A stretch of DNA of 64,000 nucleotides from Calothrix sp. PCC 7716 (GCF_019977735.1 NZ_AP025018.1:1674001-1738000); one strand, 5' to 3'; positions 38,612-48,042 are shown, counted from the stretch's first letter. Numbers and translations are program-made. Notes: a model not told the origin generated them from the sequence alone.

Positions 38612-39349
38612 TTAACTCTTAACTGCTGACACCACACCTTGCATTAAGCGAGTTTGTATAGTTTGACCTATTGACTTCGCTTGCTCCCAAGTCGTATCTA
38701 TTTGTCCTAAAGGTTCCATTGGTATTTGAACACTTACGGCAACCCAAGCTGCACGATGTTTATGCCATTGTGCTGACTGGTCGGCAAGAAACCATTTTAA
38801 TTGTGATGGGTTGCCACCATCTGACCAAGCATACCACTGTAAAACGCTAAAGGTTTGCTGCTTTGTTGAACCCCGAAGAAATCTCGCTTTAACTAACACG
38901 TCGTTTTTAACAGTTGAACCCGCTGGTGGTTTAACGGTAAATTCAACGTCACGTTCTTGAGCAGTATCCCATTGCCAAAAACTATTTACTTCTGACCATT
39001 CAACTTGGGGTTGGTCTGCTGGGCCATTTTGCGGCAACAGTAGCAAAATAACTTTGTTTTGATTATCGGTATTATTGGCGCCAACTTTAAGAATCGTTTG
39101 TAACGACCATTTGCGTTCACCAATGGTGTGTTCGGTTTGTTCGACAGTTTGCCATCCTGGTATATTTAAACCTTGACTGCGTATTTGTCTTAATTCTTTG
39201 AGCGTAGGAATTGCTGGGGGTTGTTTCCATTGCCACTTTCCGCTCAAATATCCTGGTACTGCTGCAAACACAAGTAACAATATCAGTAACAATAGTGCCG
39301 CAAGCTGAGGATATTGGCGTTCTTTCACAAGTTTAGATAAAGAAACCAT
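38612..39349 (-). CDS. Cyanoexosortase system-associated protein
   Basis: A 245-residue single-pass protein: a short basic N-terminus, one hydrophobic helix (LAALLLLILLLVFAAVPGYL, about 17-36) and an extracytoplasmic domain with PGWQTVEQTEHTIGERKWSLQ and FWQWDTAQERDVEF. It resembles the EpsI-like partner proteins encoded beside cyanobacterial exosortases (cyanoexosortase A or B system-associated families). These systems couple PEP-CTERM protein sorting to exopolysaccharide production. No exosortase gene lies in this window: the upstream side is a 200-bp repeat array. The Wza/Wzc pair downstream on the same strand fits the usual context. Confidence 0.6.
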   Translation of the reverse strand: MVSLSKLVKERQYPQLAALLLLILLLVFAAVPGYLSGKWQWKQPPAIPTLKELRQIRSQGLNIPGWQTVEQTEHTIGERKWSLQTILKVGANNTDNQNKVILLLLPQNGPADQPQVEWSEVNSFWQWDTAQERDVEFTVKPPAGSTVKNDVLVKARFLRGSTKQQTFSVLQWYAWSDGGNPSQLKWFLADQSAQWHKHRAAWVAVSVQIPMEPLGQIDTTWEQAKSIGQTIQTRLMQGVVSAVKS

Positions 39350-39437
39350 TTATAGATATTAGATTATATAAATTAGATTACCTAAGTATCTATATTACAT
39401 TTTTAACTTAGTTATGAGTTCAGTAGGAGTAACTAGT

Positions 39438-39644
39438 AGTGCTGAGTAGAAAGTGCTGAGTGCTGAGTGGAGTTAGGAGTTAGGAGTTAGGAGTTAGGAG
39501 TTAGGAGTTAGGAGTTAGGAATAAAAACTCAGCACTCAACACTCAGCACTCAGTACTCAGTACTCAGCACTCAACACTCAGCACTCAGCACTCAGTACTC
39601 AGCACTCAACACTCAGCACTCAGCACTCAGTACTCAGCACTTTT
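39438..39644. repeat. Largest STRR cluster of the window, about 200 bp
   Basis: GTGCTGA units, then seven or so GTTAGGA units (39470-39520), then more than a dozen CTCAGCA/CTCAGTA/CTCAACA variants in the opposite orientation (39529-39643). The far end encodes the last residues of the ankyrin protein (KVLSTEC) and its TGA stop codon. Confidence 0.9.
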
Positions 39645-40888
39645 ATAATATCTGGGTAATTATTATATTCTGCGAGCATTAGCGCTGTGTATCCACCCTT
39701 ATTCTTTAAACTGACATCGGCGCCTGCTTGAAGTAATATTTGTAATGCTGGTAGTGAGTTCCGTGATGCTGCCCACATTAATGGTGTTGCACCTGCTGCA
39801 TCTTGAAAATTTACATCGGCGCCTGATAAAGTTAAATATTTAATGATGTCGGTATGACTACGTTCTGATGCTTTGAGCAAAACACTTTTACCTTCTGTGT
39901 TCACTGTGTTGGGGTTGGCACCAAAATCTAATAGTGTTTTAACAATATCAGTGTGTCCTTGTGCTACTGCCAGCGTTAAAGGAGTTTCATTCAAGTTACT
40001 AACATTTACATCGGCGCCGCGTCGTAGTAAAGCTTCTATTATTTGATTATGACCTTGTAATGCTGCTACTAGTAATGGAGTATCACCAATTTTGTTTCTA
40101 ATATTGACATCGGCATCTCTACTTAGCAAAACTTCAGCAACATCAACATATCCTTCTAAAGCAGCAATATGAAGCGCGGTTTCACCATCAGAGTCTTGAT
40201 GATTGACTTCGGCGCCTGCTTGTAGTAATAAAGATGCTATCGCACTATTTCCTGCTGCGACTGCTGCTGACAGCGCTGTCCCTGCATCTTGATTTTGTAA
40301 TTTTACTTCCGAAGCACTATTAAGCAAAGTTTGAATAATATCAATTTTTCCCAAGTCCACCGCTAACATCAGCGCAGTTTCACCATCAGAATCTTGAGTA
40401 TTTATATCTACACCTGCTGACAACAACAAATTAATAATAGAAACATTACCAAGCTTTACCGCTAACCGCAGGGCTGTATCTGAGTCATTATCTATAATAT
40501 TTGGGTCGGCACCGTTATCAAGAAGTATTTTAACAACTTCAACATTACCCTTACTCGTCGCCACCATTAAAGCAGTACTACCATCTTCGTTTGTAGCATT
40601 CACATCCGAGTTCGCGGAAATAAGTAACTTTACAACATCAACCTGGTTTGCTGCCGCAGCTAACATTAATGCCGTTAACCCATATTGTCGTCGTCGTAAA
40701 TTAACATCTGCTCCTGCTTTAATCAGCGCACGCACTACTTCGACATAACCATAATTAGCAGCATACATTAATGCGCTTGTACCAGTATAATTATCACAAA
40801 CATTAACAGACGCTCCAGTGTCCAATAACGTGTGTACTTTTTTAATATCACCACTTTGTGCGGCCAACAGCAAAACATTTTGATTCAT
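39620..40888 (-). CDS. Ankyrin repeat protein
   Basis: A 422-residue protein made almost wholly of about 12-13 ankyrin repeats of 33 residues, with the consensus DxDGETALxxAxxxGxxxIVxxLLxxGADVN repeated from about residue 5 to the end. No signal peptide, catalytic domain or membrane helix was seen, so it should act as a protein-binding scaffold. I start at ATG 40886-40888 (MNQNVLLLAAQSGDIKKV), which puts the first repeat directly at the N-terminus; in-frame ATGs lie 7 and 17 codons upstream. The C-terminal residues VLSTEC and the stop codon come from an STRR repeat, suggesting that the original end was lost. Binding partner unknown. Confidence 0.85.
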   Translation of the reverse strand: MNQNVLLLAAQSGDIKKVHTLLDTGASVNVCDNYTGTSALMYAANYGYVEVVRALIKAGADVNLRRRQYGLTALMLAAAANQVDVVKLLISANSDVNATNEDGSTALMVATSKGNVEVVKILLDNGADPNIIDNDSDTALRLAVKLGNVSIINLLLSAGVDINTQDSDGETALMLAVDLGKIDIIQTLLNSASEVKLQNQDAGTALSAAVAAGNSAIASLLLQAGAEVNHQDSDGETALHIAALEGYVDVAEVLLSRDADVNIRNKIGDTPLLVAALQGHNQIIEALLRRGADVNVSNLNETPLTLAVAQGHTDIVKTLLDFGANPNTVNTEGKSVLLKASERSHTDIIKYLTLSGADVNFQDAAGATPLMWAASRNSLPALQILLQAGADVSLKNKGGYTALMLAEYNNYPDIIKVLSTEC

Positions 40889-41340
40889 AAGTAAGGTGCG
40901 TGACGCCATTAATAATTTTACAACGAAGTAATACACCATACCGACCTTATATTTTTGTCCAAATAGGTGATTCCACGACCTCTTGGGAATCCCTGATTTA
41001 AATTACCGTGTCCCAAACTACCTGTGAATACGTAGAAAAATGTTGAGACGTATTTCCGGAATAAGGAATTTCGCAGTTGAAGATAATAGCAACGGATTGA
41101 GCAGTAAACAACAAACAATACAATTAATATTTTCTTTATAAACGCTTGAATAAGTGTTATGCAAATAACTGTTTCAAGCAATATGAGTCACAAAGTCCGC
41201 TAATCGTACATATAACTTATAGAAGCATCGAAATTTATCTACTTGAAAATAATTGTATTGGTGTGGTTTCAAGTAGGAAGCTATTAAAGTCTTGCTTATC
41301 ATTCAGTAATCTGTAAATATTAAAAGGCACGGTCAAAATT
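40889..41340. other. Divergent promoter region
   Basis: About 450 bp between the ankyrin gene (minus) and the next plus-strand gene. An 87-codon minus-strand frame (40918-41181) is hydrophobic at first, lacks family resemblance and is judged spurious. No repeats or clear promoter hexamers were found. Confidence 0.4.
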
Positions 41341-41937
41341 ATGATTATCGGTTCTGACGTTAATACCCAATATCTTACAACTGCAAATAATATGACATCG
41401 AACTCAATTAAGGCAGAGGGAGAGGAAAATAGAGATGATTTTCAGGCTGATGATGTAATTGATTGGCAAGTGCTTGGTAAAGCTTTAACTTCTTTGCCAA
41501 CAACAATGTTAGTCAAGTCACGTCAAGGTCGTGAAGTTTTAGTAAGTATTGCTGCTGGGCATTTATTAAGAATAGACCAGACATCCTCTGAACCGTTGGA
41601 TTTTTGTATTGGTGATGCGCTTTTATGTACAGGTCATGGTAACCCTGGCCCCATGACAATCGTGTTTGAACAACCAATATATGGAGTCAACATGAGAATT
41701 CAGCCAGATGTTGTCAATGACCCCGATTATTCTGTCTCGATAGAAGCATTTGACCGCTTAGACATTAGTATTAATAAAGTTAAACATTCTGCACTCAGTC
41801 AAAAACTAGATGCTGGCGCCATTCCTTTAACTTTATTAGATGTTAAAGGTAGAGTTAAGAAGTTAGTAATATCTGCGAAAGAGCAAGGTATTCATATTCC
41901 TTTTTGTATTAATGCTATGGAATTGAAAACTGTGTAA
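41341..41937 (+). CDS. Hypothetical protein, 198 residues
   Basis: Not recognised. The protein has no signal peptide or membrane helix. The central part (LLCTGHGNPGPMTIVFEQPIYGVNMRIQ and YSVSIEAFDRLD) is beta-rich and faintly recalls the beta-sandwich domains found in extracellular cyanobacterial proteins. The first 45 residues are polar and acidic (EGEENRDDFQADD). Codon use is like that of the neighbours. ATG at 41341 lies in an AT-rich context without a clear Shine-Dalgarno sequence. It is followed by a dispersed palindrome and then by the convergent hybrid kinase gene. Confidence 0.6.
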   Translation: MIIGSDVNTQYLTTANNMTSNSIKAEGEENRDDFQADDVIDWQVLGKALTSLPTTMLVKSRQGREVLVSIAAGHLLRIDQTSSEPLDFCIGDALLCTGHGNPGPMTIVFEQPIYGVNMRIQPDVVNDPDYSVSIEAFDRLDISINKVKHSALSQKLDAGAIPLTLLDVKGRVKKLVISAKEQGIHIPFCINAMELKTV

Positions 41938-41950
41938 TGTTATATAGTGA

Positions 41951-42095
41951 GGGCGGGCAAGGATGTCCGCTCCACAAGAGAGGATACGGTTATATTTGGC
42001 GCCAAAATTCCTAGAGGATAAGTTAGATGTAAATATATCCTCTAGGAAAATATTCTCTCTGTGTACTCTGCGCCTCTCTGGTAAAAATAATTACT
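41951..42095. repeat. Dispersed palindrome and CTCTGTG-type repeat
   Basis: GGGCGGGCAAGGATGTCCGC then TCCACAAGAG (41951-41980) is a degenerate copy of the ACGGGCAAGGATGCCCGT family. CTCTCTGTGTACTCTGCGCC (42054 onward) matches one arm of the repeat at 56297-56374. Confidence 0.65.
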
Positions 42096-42121
42096 TTTAG
42101 TACACAGTTTGTATGCCTGTG

Positions 42122-45100
42122 CTACCATTTCAATGCTAAATTTGCTAGTTCCATAATTTTCTCAAAGTTATAACTAGTCGTTAAATCTTGTAAAAAGTTG
42201 TGTAAAGAAATATGTGGTGTGGGTATTTGTTTGAGTAAATCGAAAATTAGGTTATCACTACAACTAGCGGCGACGTGATATAGATGTTCTACCCATGCAC
42301 GCGGTTGCTTGGACAATATTTTAACTACTTGAGCATCGGATAGAGTTTGAGGATATTGAGCTTCGCTAGTTTGACTTGTTGCATCTTTATATATATATTC
42401 CACGTTAAGATGCTGTCTAATTTTTTCTAGGAGAAATTCTTCGCGAAAAGGTTTGTTAATAAAGTCGTCACACCCAGCTTCGAGGATTGCGTGACGCTGT
42501 TCAGAAAAAACGTTGGCTGTGAGCGCTATGATAACTGTGCGATTTAATGGAGAGGAGCGTTTTTGTAAGTCACGCAGTTTAATTTCTCGCGTTGCGGCAT
42601 AACCATCCATCATTGGCATTCGCAAATCCATTAATATTAGGTGTGGTTGCCATTCGTTCCATATTGATATTGCTTCTGTTCCGTTTACTGCTTCTTTGAC
42701 TGCAAAACCAATTAAGCTCAGTAGTTTTACAATAAATATACGGCTATCTTCGGCATCATCTACAACGAGTATACGGTAAGTCGGTTGGTCAGGCGCCAAA
42801 CCAATAATTTGATTGGTAAAGGAACTTGTGGAAATGTCATCTTGTAAGGCAGGTAACATTTCAATATTAAAAGTAAATGTACTACCTTCGTTTAAAGTAC
42901 TATTAAGTGTAATATCACCTCCCATCATTTTGACGTATTTACGACTAATTGCTAAACCTAACCCAGTTCCTTGCTGCGATTGTCTACCAGTTTCAGTTTG
43001 TCCAAATGCTTCAAAAACTAACCCAATTTCTTTTGGAGAAATGCCGGGGCCTGTATCTGTAACTTCAAACACAAGGTATTGAGTGTCTTCTTGTCTGCTT
43101 TGTCTTATACATACCCGCAGCTTAACGCTCCCATTACTTGTAAATTTAATTGCATTACCTAAAAGATTTAATAAAACTTGGCGAAGTTTACTAGCATCGG
43201 TTTGAATATATTGAGGGACATTGCTTTCGTATTCAAATGTCAGCATTAAACCTTTGGCTGTTGCACGGAATAGCAACATTTCTTTGAGAGTATCGAGTAA
43301 GCTAATTAAATCAAAGCTAGTAATGTTAAGGTGGCTTTGACCCGCTTCAATTTTTGACATTTCTAAAATGTCGTTAATAAGGTTGAGGAGATGTTCACCT
43401 GCTTTATTAATAATGCCGAGGTTTTGCTGATTTTCTTCAGATAAATCATTATCGTGACTCATTAGCTGCGTAAATCCCAAAATAGCATTGAGTGGAGTTC
43501 GTAGCTCATGACTCATATTTGCTAGGAATTCGCTTTTCGAGCGGTTGGCAGCATCAGCAACGACGGCAGCTTGTTGTAGTGCTTGCGATTGAAGTTGTGT
43601 TTGTGCTAATAGTTCTGCTTGTTGAACTGCGACACCAAGTTGGTTGCCGATTTGAACTACAATATTAATCTCTCCCTGAACCCAAGAGCGCGAACTGCTG
43701 TTTTGATAACTACCAAGCAATCCCCAAAGTTTGCTGCCGCAAAATATGGGCACGGTAATATATGCTTTTGCTTGGAATCGTTCTAGCAGTTTAATATAAC
43801 AGTCTTCAAATCCTGCGTTGTAAATATCAGGAACACATAAAAAGCTGGCGCCACGATTATATACTCCTCCTTGAGTATCTTGGAGATGAGTATCGATAAC
43901 TTGATTATCGTTACTGTTCATTTTTGCTACTACACAAGTATCCGCATCAAGGGCGCCTTTGGTTAAGTTGAGGTTGGTATTATGTTCTTCTATAAGTGAA
44001 ACCCAACCGGAACCGACGGACTCAGCGACGAATTCGCCACTCCAGTCAGGATTAAATCGATAAACAACAACGCGGTCACAGTTAATAACTTGACGTAGTT
44101 GCTCAGTTGTGGCGGTAAATATTGTTTCTAAATCGAGCGTTTGCCGCATTCGTTGAATTGCTTGTGTAATAGCGCGCTCGCGTTCAGCAGCAGAGCGTAA
44201 AGCAGCTTCTGCACGTTTGAGGTTTGTGATTTCTACAACAACTGTGCCGACATTACTAGGGCGCCCGTCCTCTCCTTGAATAGCAAAATAAGAAGTTAAA
44301 AAATGGCGCAAAGAATTTTGTTCGTTAGGAGAGTAAGTACTTATTTCTTGGCAAAGAACTGGTTCTCCCGTTTCTAATACTCGTCGATAAATCGGTTCAA
44401 TTACAGATGCAAGAGCCGGAAAAACTTCGTATATAGACTTACCATTGTGTGCTTCAATGCTTAGTCCATTTATTTGTGCTAACAACTCGTTAACTTGTAC
44501 AAAGCGCATTTGTTCGTCTACAATACACTGACCAACAGGAGCATTATTAAAAAAAGCATCCAAGCGTGCTTGATGAATTGCCAGTGTACGCTCTAAAGTT
44601 TTTTGCTCGGTAATATCTTTATGAGTGCCAGTTAAACGTAAAGGTTCAGCGCGTTCATTATAATCAAAAATTTTTCCACACGATTCTATCCATTTCCAAT
44701 CACCTTTATAAGAGCGCATCCGAAATTCAACTTTGTAAACAGGAGTGTTACCAAATAAATACTGTTCTAAAGCAGTATTTACTGAACTTAAATCATCTGG
44801 ATGTACTAATTCAAGGAAACCTTGACGGGTGTCATTGACTTCCGTTGAGTCATACCCTAACATTTTGAACCAGCGCCAGTCCCTATATACTTTACCGCTA
44901 GCAATATTCCAATCCCACATTCCCAAGTCGCTAGCTTCTAGTGCTAGTTGCAATCGTTCTTCGCTTAATTGCTGTGCAGCTTCAGCTATTTTACGCTCGG
45001 TAATATCTCTGGCAGTTCCTAATAAATATTGCTGCTCCTCAATTTCAATTAGTTCTGCGCTCAACAACATTGTTCTTATTTCATTGTTGTTCGATTGAAG

Positions 45101-45868
45101 CTGAAGTTCATAATTACGAATTTTGCGAGCATTTCGTAAAATATCGAGAATAGTATTACATTCAGAAGGATTCACCCAAATATCAATAGATTTCGTACTA
45201 CTACCAATAACTTCTGAACGTTCGTAACCAAACACATGGCAAAAATTATCGTTAACTTCAATGTAATATATATCAGGGAATGTTACTAACGCAATAGGGT
45301 CTGGAGATGAGCGAAAAGCCGATGCTAATTTAGCTTCAGCACGACGAGCTTGTTTGGAACGCTCCAAAAGTTTAGCTTGAGAGACCGTAATTTCCAACTG
45401 CGCTGCAATCGATTTAATTTCGCGCTCAGTACATAACTGTTGCCTTTTTATTTCTAAATTTTTTTCGAGCTTAATAATTCGTAGATGCTGCCGAACTCTA
45501 ACTAATAATTCCTCTTGTGAAAACGGTTTTTTTAAATAATCAAAATTTAAATTATTCACATCAATATTAGTTATAGACGAAAAATCATGATTAATTTCGG
45601 TAATAAAAATAATTGGGGTACTAAGTAAATTTCCATTTAATTTATCTTTTATTTTTTTTAAATAATTATATATTTCAACTTCATCTACGTTATTTGTTGT
45701 CACATCCAATACTATTAAATCTGGAGGTGAGACAATTGCTTTGGTGGCTTCTTGAGTTGAAGTCGCAATTTGGATTTCTAAATTTTCTTCTTGGATAAAA
45801 TTAATTGGCAAAGCGACATCTTTCTGCTCGCTTACGACCAATAAGATTTTAATAAAATTTTTATTCAT
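42122..45868 (-). CDS. Multidomain hybrid histidine kinase (REC-PAS3-GAF-HisKA-HATPase-REC)
   Basis: A 1248-residue soluble sensor from MNKNFIKILLVVSEQ (ATG 45866-45868). It opens with a receiver domain (about 5-130) that keeps the phospho-Asp in LIVLDVTTN and the Lys in DYLKKPF, but its acidic pair is replaced (VVSEQ). Three PAS/PAC units follow, about 185-300, 310-430 and 435-555, then a GAF domain (about 575-755). HisKA has the H-box FLANMSHELRTPLNAILGF. HATPase has NLLGNAIKFTSNG, DTGPGI and GTGLGLAI. The C-terminal receiver (ILVVDDAEDS, LILMDLRMPMMDGY, INKPF) is complete. A 75-residue tail is unrecognised. The GAF cysteine in EDCYIKLLERFQAKA aligns with the bilin-binding Cys of cyanobacteriochromes. 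No partner gene is adjacent. Confidence 0.9.
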   Translation of the reverse strand: MNKNFIKILLVVSEQKDVALPINFIQEENLEIQIATSTQEATKAIVSPPDLIVLDVTTNNVDEVEIYNYLKKIKDKLNGNLLSTPIIFITEINHDFSSITNIDVNNLNFDYLKKPFSQEELLVRVRQHLRIIKLEKNLEIKRQQLCTEREIKSIAAQLEITVSQAKLLERSKQARRAEAKLASAFRSSPDPIALVTFPDIYYIEVNDNFCHVFGYERSEVIGSSTKSIDIWVNPSECNTILDILRNARKIRNYELQLQSNNNEIRTMLLSAELIEIEEQQYLLGTARDITERKIAEAAQQLSEERLQLALEASDLGMWDWNIASGKVYRDWRWFKMLGYDSTEVNDTRQGFLELVHPDDLSSVNTALEQYLFGNTPVYKVEFRMRSYKGDWKWIESCGKIFDYNERAEPLRLTGTHKDITEQKTLERTLAIHQARLDAFFNNAPVGQCIVDEQMRFVQVNELLAQINGLSIEAHNGKSIYEVFPALASVIEPIYRRVLETGEPVLCQEISTYSPNEQNSLRHFLTSYFAIQGEDGRPSNVGTVVVEITNLKRAEAALRSAAERERAITQAIQRMRQTLDLETIFTATTEQLRQVINCDRVVVYRFNPDWSGEFVAESVGSGWVSLIEEHNTNLNLTKGALDADTCVVAKMNSNDNQVIDTHLQDTQGGVYNRGASFLCVPDIYNAGFEDCYIKLLERFQAKAYITVPIFCGSKLWGLLGSYQNSSSRSWVQGEINIVVQIGNQLGVAVQQAELLAQTQLQSQALQQAAVVADAANRSKSEFLANMSHELRTPLNAILGFTQLMSHDNDLSEENQQNLGIINKAGEHLLNLINDILEMSKIEAGQSHLNITSFDLISLLDTLKEMLLFRATAKGLMLTFEYESNVPQYIQTDASKLRQVLLNLLGNAIKFTSNGSVKLRVCIRQSRQEDTQYLVFEVTDTGPGISPKEIGLVFEAFGQTETGRQSQQGTGLGLAISRKYVKMMGGDITLNSTLNEGSTFTFNIEMLPALQDDISTSSFTNQIIGLAPDQPTYRILVVDDAEDSRIFIVKLLSLIGFAVKEAVNGTEAISIWNEWQPHLILMDLRMPMMDGYAATREIKLRDLQKRSSPLNRTVIIALTANVFSEQRHAILEAGCDDFINKPFREEFLLEKIRQHLNVEYIYKDATSQTSEAQYPQTLSDAQVVKILSKQPRAWVEHLYHVAASCSDNLIFDLLKQIPTPHISLHNFLQDLTTSYNFEKIMELANLALKW

Positions 45869-45968
45869 GATTATCGAAATAATACTTGTACCTGACGTGC
45901 AAAAATTCAAGTAACAAGTTTTCTAATAATTGTATACTAACATTAGGCGCCTGTCCTATATCCGTTAC

Positions 45969-46172
45969 CTAGAAGCGCCACCAAGTTTTTTGTACGTAAG
46001 CAAGAATAGCGAATACAATCGCGAGTCCAAGTAGCAGCCAAATGATTCCTCCTGGGATGGCAGCTAAAATTCCAACGCCAATTCCTCGCAGTATCCAGAC
46101 GGCAAGAGCTATGCCAAAAAACATTCCAAATGCTTGCGTTAATAAACGGTTGAATTTAGAAGACTGTGACAT
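45969..46172 (-). CDS. Small two-helix membrane protein
   Basis: A 67-residue protein, MSQSSKFNRLLTQAFGMFFG..., with two hydrophobic helices (about 12-31 and 36-60) separated by a Gly-rich turn (RGIGVGILAAIPGGI). The C-terminus is basic and aromatic (YVQKTWWRF). Length, start context and good composition support a real gene; no function is recognised. It lies 100 bp upstream of the hybrid kinase on the same strand. Confidence 0.65.
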   Translation of the reverse strand: MSQSSKFNRLLTQAFGMFFGIALAVWILRGIGVGILAAIPGGIIWLLLGLAIVFAILAYVQKTWWRF

Positions 46173-46722
46173 TTAGGTTTCTCCAACTACTATAAAGATT
46201 TAATGAAGTATAAATAGTTATCTTGGTTTTTTGTTTTCATTAACGATAAGCTAACGTTGTTTTGGACTTGGTATGGCGCCTGAACGCTCTTTATCGCCCT
46301 TCGAGCAAGGCAGGAGGCAGGAGGCAGAAGGAAAGAATTATCTATAGAATTTGAGATTTCAGACGTTAGGCAACTCTTAAGACAAGACGCACTCGTTATG
46401 CTTTTTGTGCTATTGTAACGTCTCTATTAGCAGCTAACTACATTTGATGTTGCTTATTTCAATAAATGCTTCAGTATTTTTACATAAAAAACATACTGTT
46501 GATAAAAAAGACATATTTTTGGTGAATTTTCGGGAATAATATGGCAACAAAGAACTATTTCCGGAGAATTTAGATAATGTAGTGGAATGAGAACTAGTGG
46601 GCTATACAAGCGGTTAGCTGCTAGCCATTAGTTTAAAGCTTACAGCTAATAGCTATTTCAAAAGTTTTGTCTGTTTATTTGTACTATCGTAGTAAATGTG
46701 TTGAGGAGTGATTGAAAATTTT
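46173..46722. other. Repeat-containing spacer of about 550 bp
   Basis: No gene seen. It contains a GGCAGGAGGCAGGAGGCAGA stretch (about 46308-46330) and a paired motif GCGGTTAGCTGCTAGCCATT near 46609 with related CTAATAGCT near 46648, both short repeats common in such spacers. GAGGAG at 46703-46708 is the likely ribosome-binding site of the next gene. Confidence 0.5.
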
Positions 46723-47280
46723 ATGTTTATATCCCATACTTCTGATTCAGTGATATATACCGAAGGCACAGCTTGGAGTCCTGACAAGCAAGCGAAAATG
46801 CTACAAGGTGAGGTTTTTGTTGAAACTTCATCTCATAGCGCTTGGGGTGGAGCGGTGACAGCTTGGATGTATTTGCCAATGAAGCGAAGCCAAGTATGGC
46901 AACAACTAACAGATTATCCTCGCTGGGTGCAATATTTCCCCGATGTGACGAAAAGTGAGATAATACAACGGGGCGAAGTTAAACGTCTGTATCAAGCAGC
47001 ACAAAAAGCGTTTTTATTTTTGACTGCCCAAGTTGAAATTTACCTGAATGTAGTAGAGGAATTAGGACAGCGTATCCAATTTAAATTAGAGAAGGGTACT
47101 TTCCATGACTTTACGGCAAATCTTGAGTTATGTGATTTTGGTAATGGAACCCTGTTAAAATACGCAGTTCAGGCAACACCGACAATTCCTGTACCCTCAA
47201 TTTTAATTCAACAAGCCATGAACCTTGAATTACCTGCTAATATGCGTAAAATGCGACAAGTACTCATGTTAGGTCAATAA
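46723..47280 (+). CDS. SRPBCC (START/cyclase-like) family protein
   Basis: A 185-residue protein with the helix-grip fold signature of polyketide cyclase/START-type proteins: WMYLPMKRSQVWQQLTDYPRWVQYFPDV, then VEIYLNVVEELGQRIQF and the long C-terminal helix PSILIQQAMNLELPANMRKM. Such proteins bind hydrophobic ligands; the ligand here is unknown. ATG 46723 is preceded by GAGGAG at about 14 bp; an in-frame GTG at 46708 overlaps that site and is less likely. Convergent with the sugar transferase gene across an STRR array. Confidence 0.75.
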   Translation: MFISHTSDSVIYTEGTAWSPDKQAKMLQGEVFVETSSHSAWGGAVTAWMYLPMKRSQVWQQLTDYPRWVQYFPDVTKSEIIQRGEVKRLYQAAQKAFLFLTAQVEIYLNVVEELGQRIQFKLEKGTFHDFTANLELCDFGNGTLLKYAVQATPTIPVPSILIQQAMNLELPANMRKMRQVLMLGQ

Positions 47281-47292
47281 GAACGAATGTTT

Positions 47293-47362
47293 AGTGCTGA
47301 GTGCTGAGTGCGCTCGTTATAACTTCTTACCTACTCAGCACTTTTAACTCAGCACTTTCAAC
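47293..47362. repeat. STRR inverted arrays between convergent genes
   Basis: GTGCTGA units (47294-47310), a short loop, then CTCAGCA units in the opposite orientation (47333-47357). The pair can form a hairpin between the SRPBCC and sugar transferase genes, a likely bidirectional terminator. Confidence 0.8.
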
Positions 47363-47364
47363 TA

Positions 47365-48042
47365 TTAAAAGGCGCCGACTTTGGCTAAGATGACATAAAT
47401 AGTTTTAACGATTACTAATATGTCGTACATTGGGTACCATTTCTTTTGATACTGTAAGTCTAAATCGACGACTGCCTCAAAATCTTTGACCTGAGAGCGA
47501 CCGTTGACTTGCCACTCACCTGTCAAACCTGGTTTAACATTTAAGCGCTGCCAGTGATGCTGACTATAGTTCATCACTTCGTCTGCTGTTGGGGGACGGG
47601 TACCAACCAAGCTCATATCCCCCATTAAAACGTTCCAGAACTGAGGTAACTCGTCTAAACTTGTGCTTCGCAAAAAACGACCAAATTTTGTGACTCTGGG
47701 GTCGTTCTTGTTTTTAAAAAATAATCCGTTCGCTTCATTCTCTACTAAATTCTTTAGCTGTGGAGCTTCCACTACCATTGACCGAAATTTGCGAATTTTA
47801 AATGTCTTTCCATGTAGCCCATAACGTTCCTGTACAAAAAAAACAGGCCCGGTACTGTCAAATTTTATCGCAATGGCTATAGGTATGAATACGAGACTTA
47901 AAATAACTAGCCCGACTATGCTACCCACAATGTCTAAACAACGTTTAAATTTAGACTTCACTGAAGGGTGGTATTGAATTTGGTTATCCCAAGTTTCAGA
48001 TGCTGCACCCTGAACTATGGGTGTAAATAGTATTTGATACAT
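47365..48042 (-). CDS. Undecaprenyl-phosphate sugar-1-phosphate transferase
   Basis: Initiating phosphoglycosyl transferase of exopolysaccharide synthesis (WcaJ/RfbP C-terminal catalytic family, short form). It transfers a sugar phosphate to the lipid carrier. The 225 residues have a membrane helix (IVGSIVGLVILSLVFIPIAIAI, about 38-60). The catalytic core contains GPVFFVQERYGLHGKTFKIRKFRSM, RSTSLDELPQFWNVLMGDMSLVGTRP with the Asp-Glu pair, and VKPGLTGEWQVNGRS. The N-terminal four-helix bundle of the long family is absent, as usual for this form. It likely serves the same envelope polysaccharides as the Wza/Wzc pair, though it is 9 kb away. Confidence 0.9.
   Translation of the reverse strand: MYQILFTPIVQGAASETWDNQIQYHPSVKSKFKRCLDIVGSIVGLVILSLVFIPIAIAIKFDSTGPVFFVQERYGLHGKTFKIRKFRSMVVEAPQLKNLVENEANGLFFKNKNDPRVTKFGRFLRSTSLDELPQFWNVLMGDMSLVGTRPPTADEVMNYSQHHWQRLNVKPGLTGEWQVNGRSQVKDFEAVVDLDLQYQKKWYPMYDILVIVKTIYVILAKVGAF

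Noticed and set aside
39438-39644. Heptamer cluster considered as a CRISPR array
   Set aside because: Units are 7 bp, directly abutting, without spacers; no cas genes nearby.
40918-41181. 87-codon minus-strand frame upstream of the ankyrin gene
   Set aside because: No ribosome-binding site, no family resemblance, and it overlaps the region expected to hold the ankyrin promoter.
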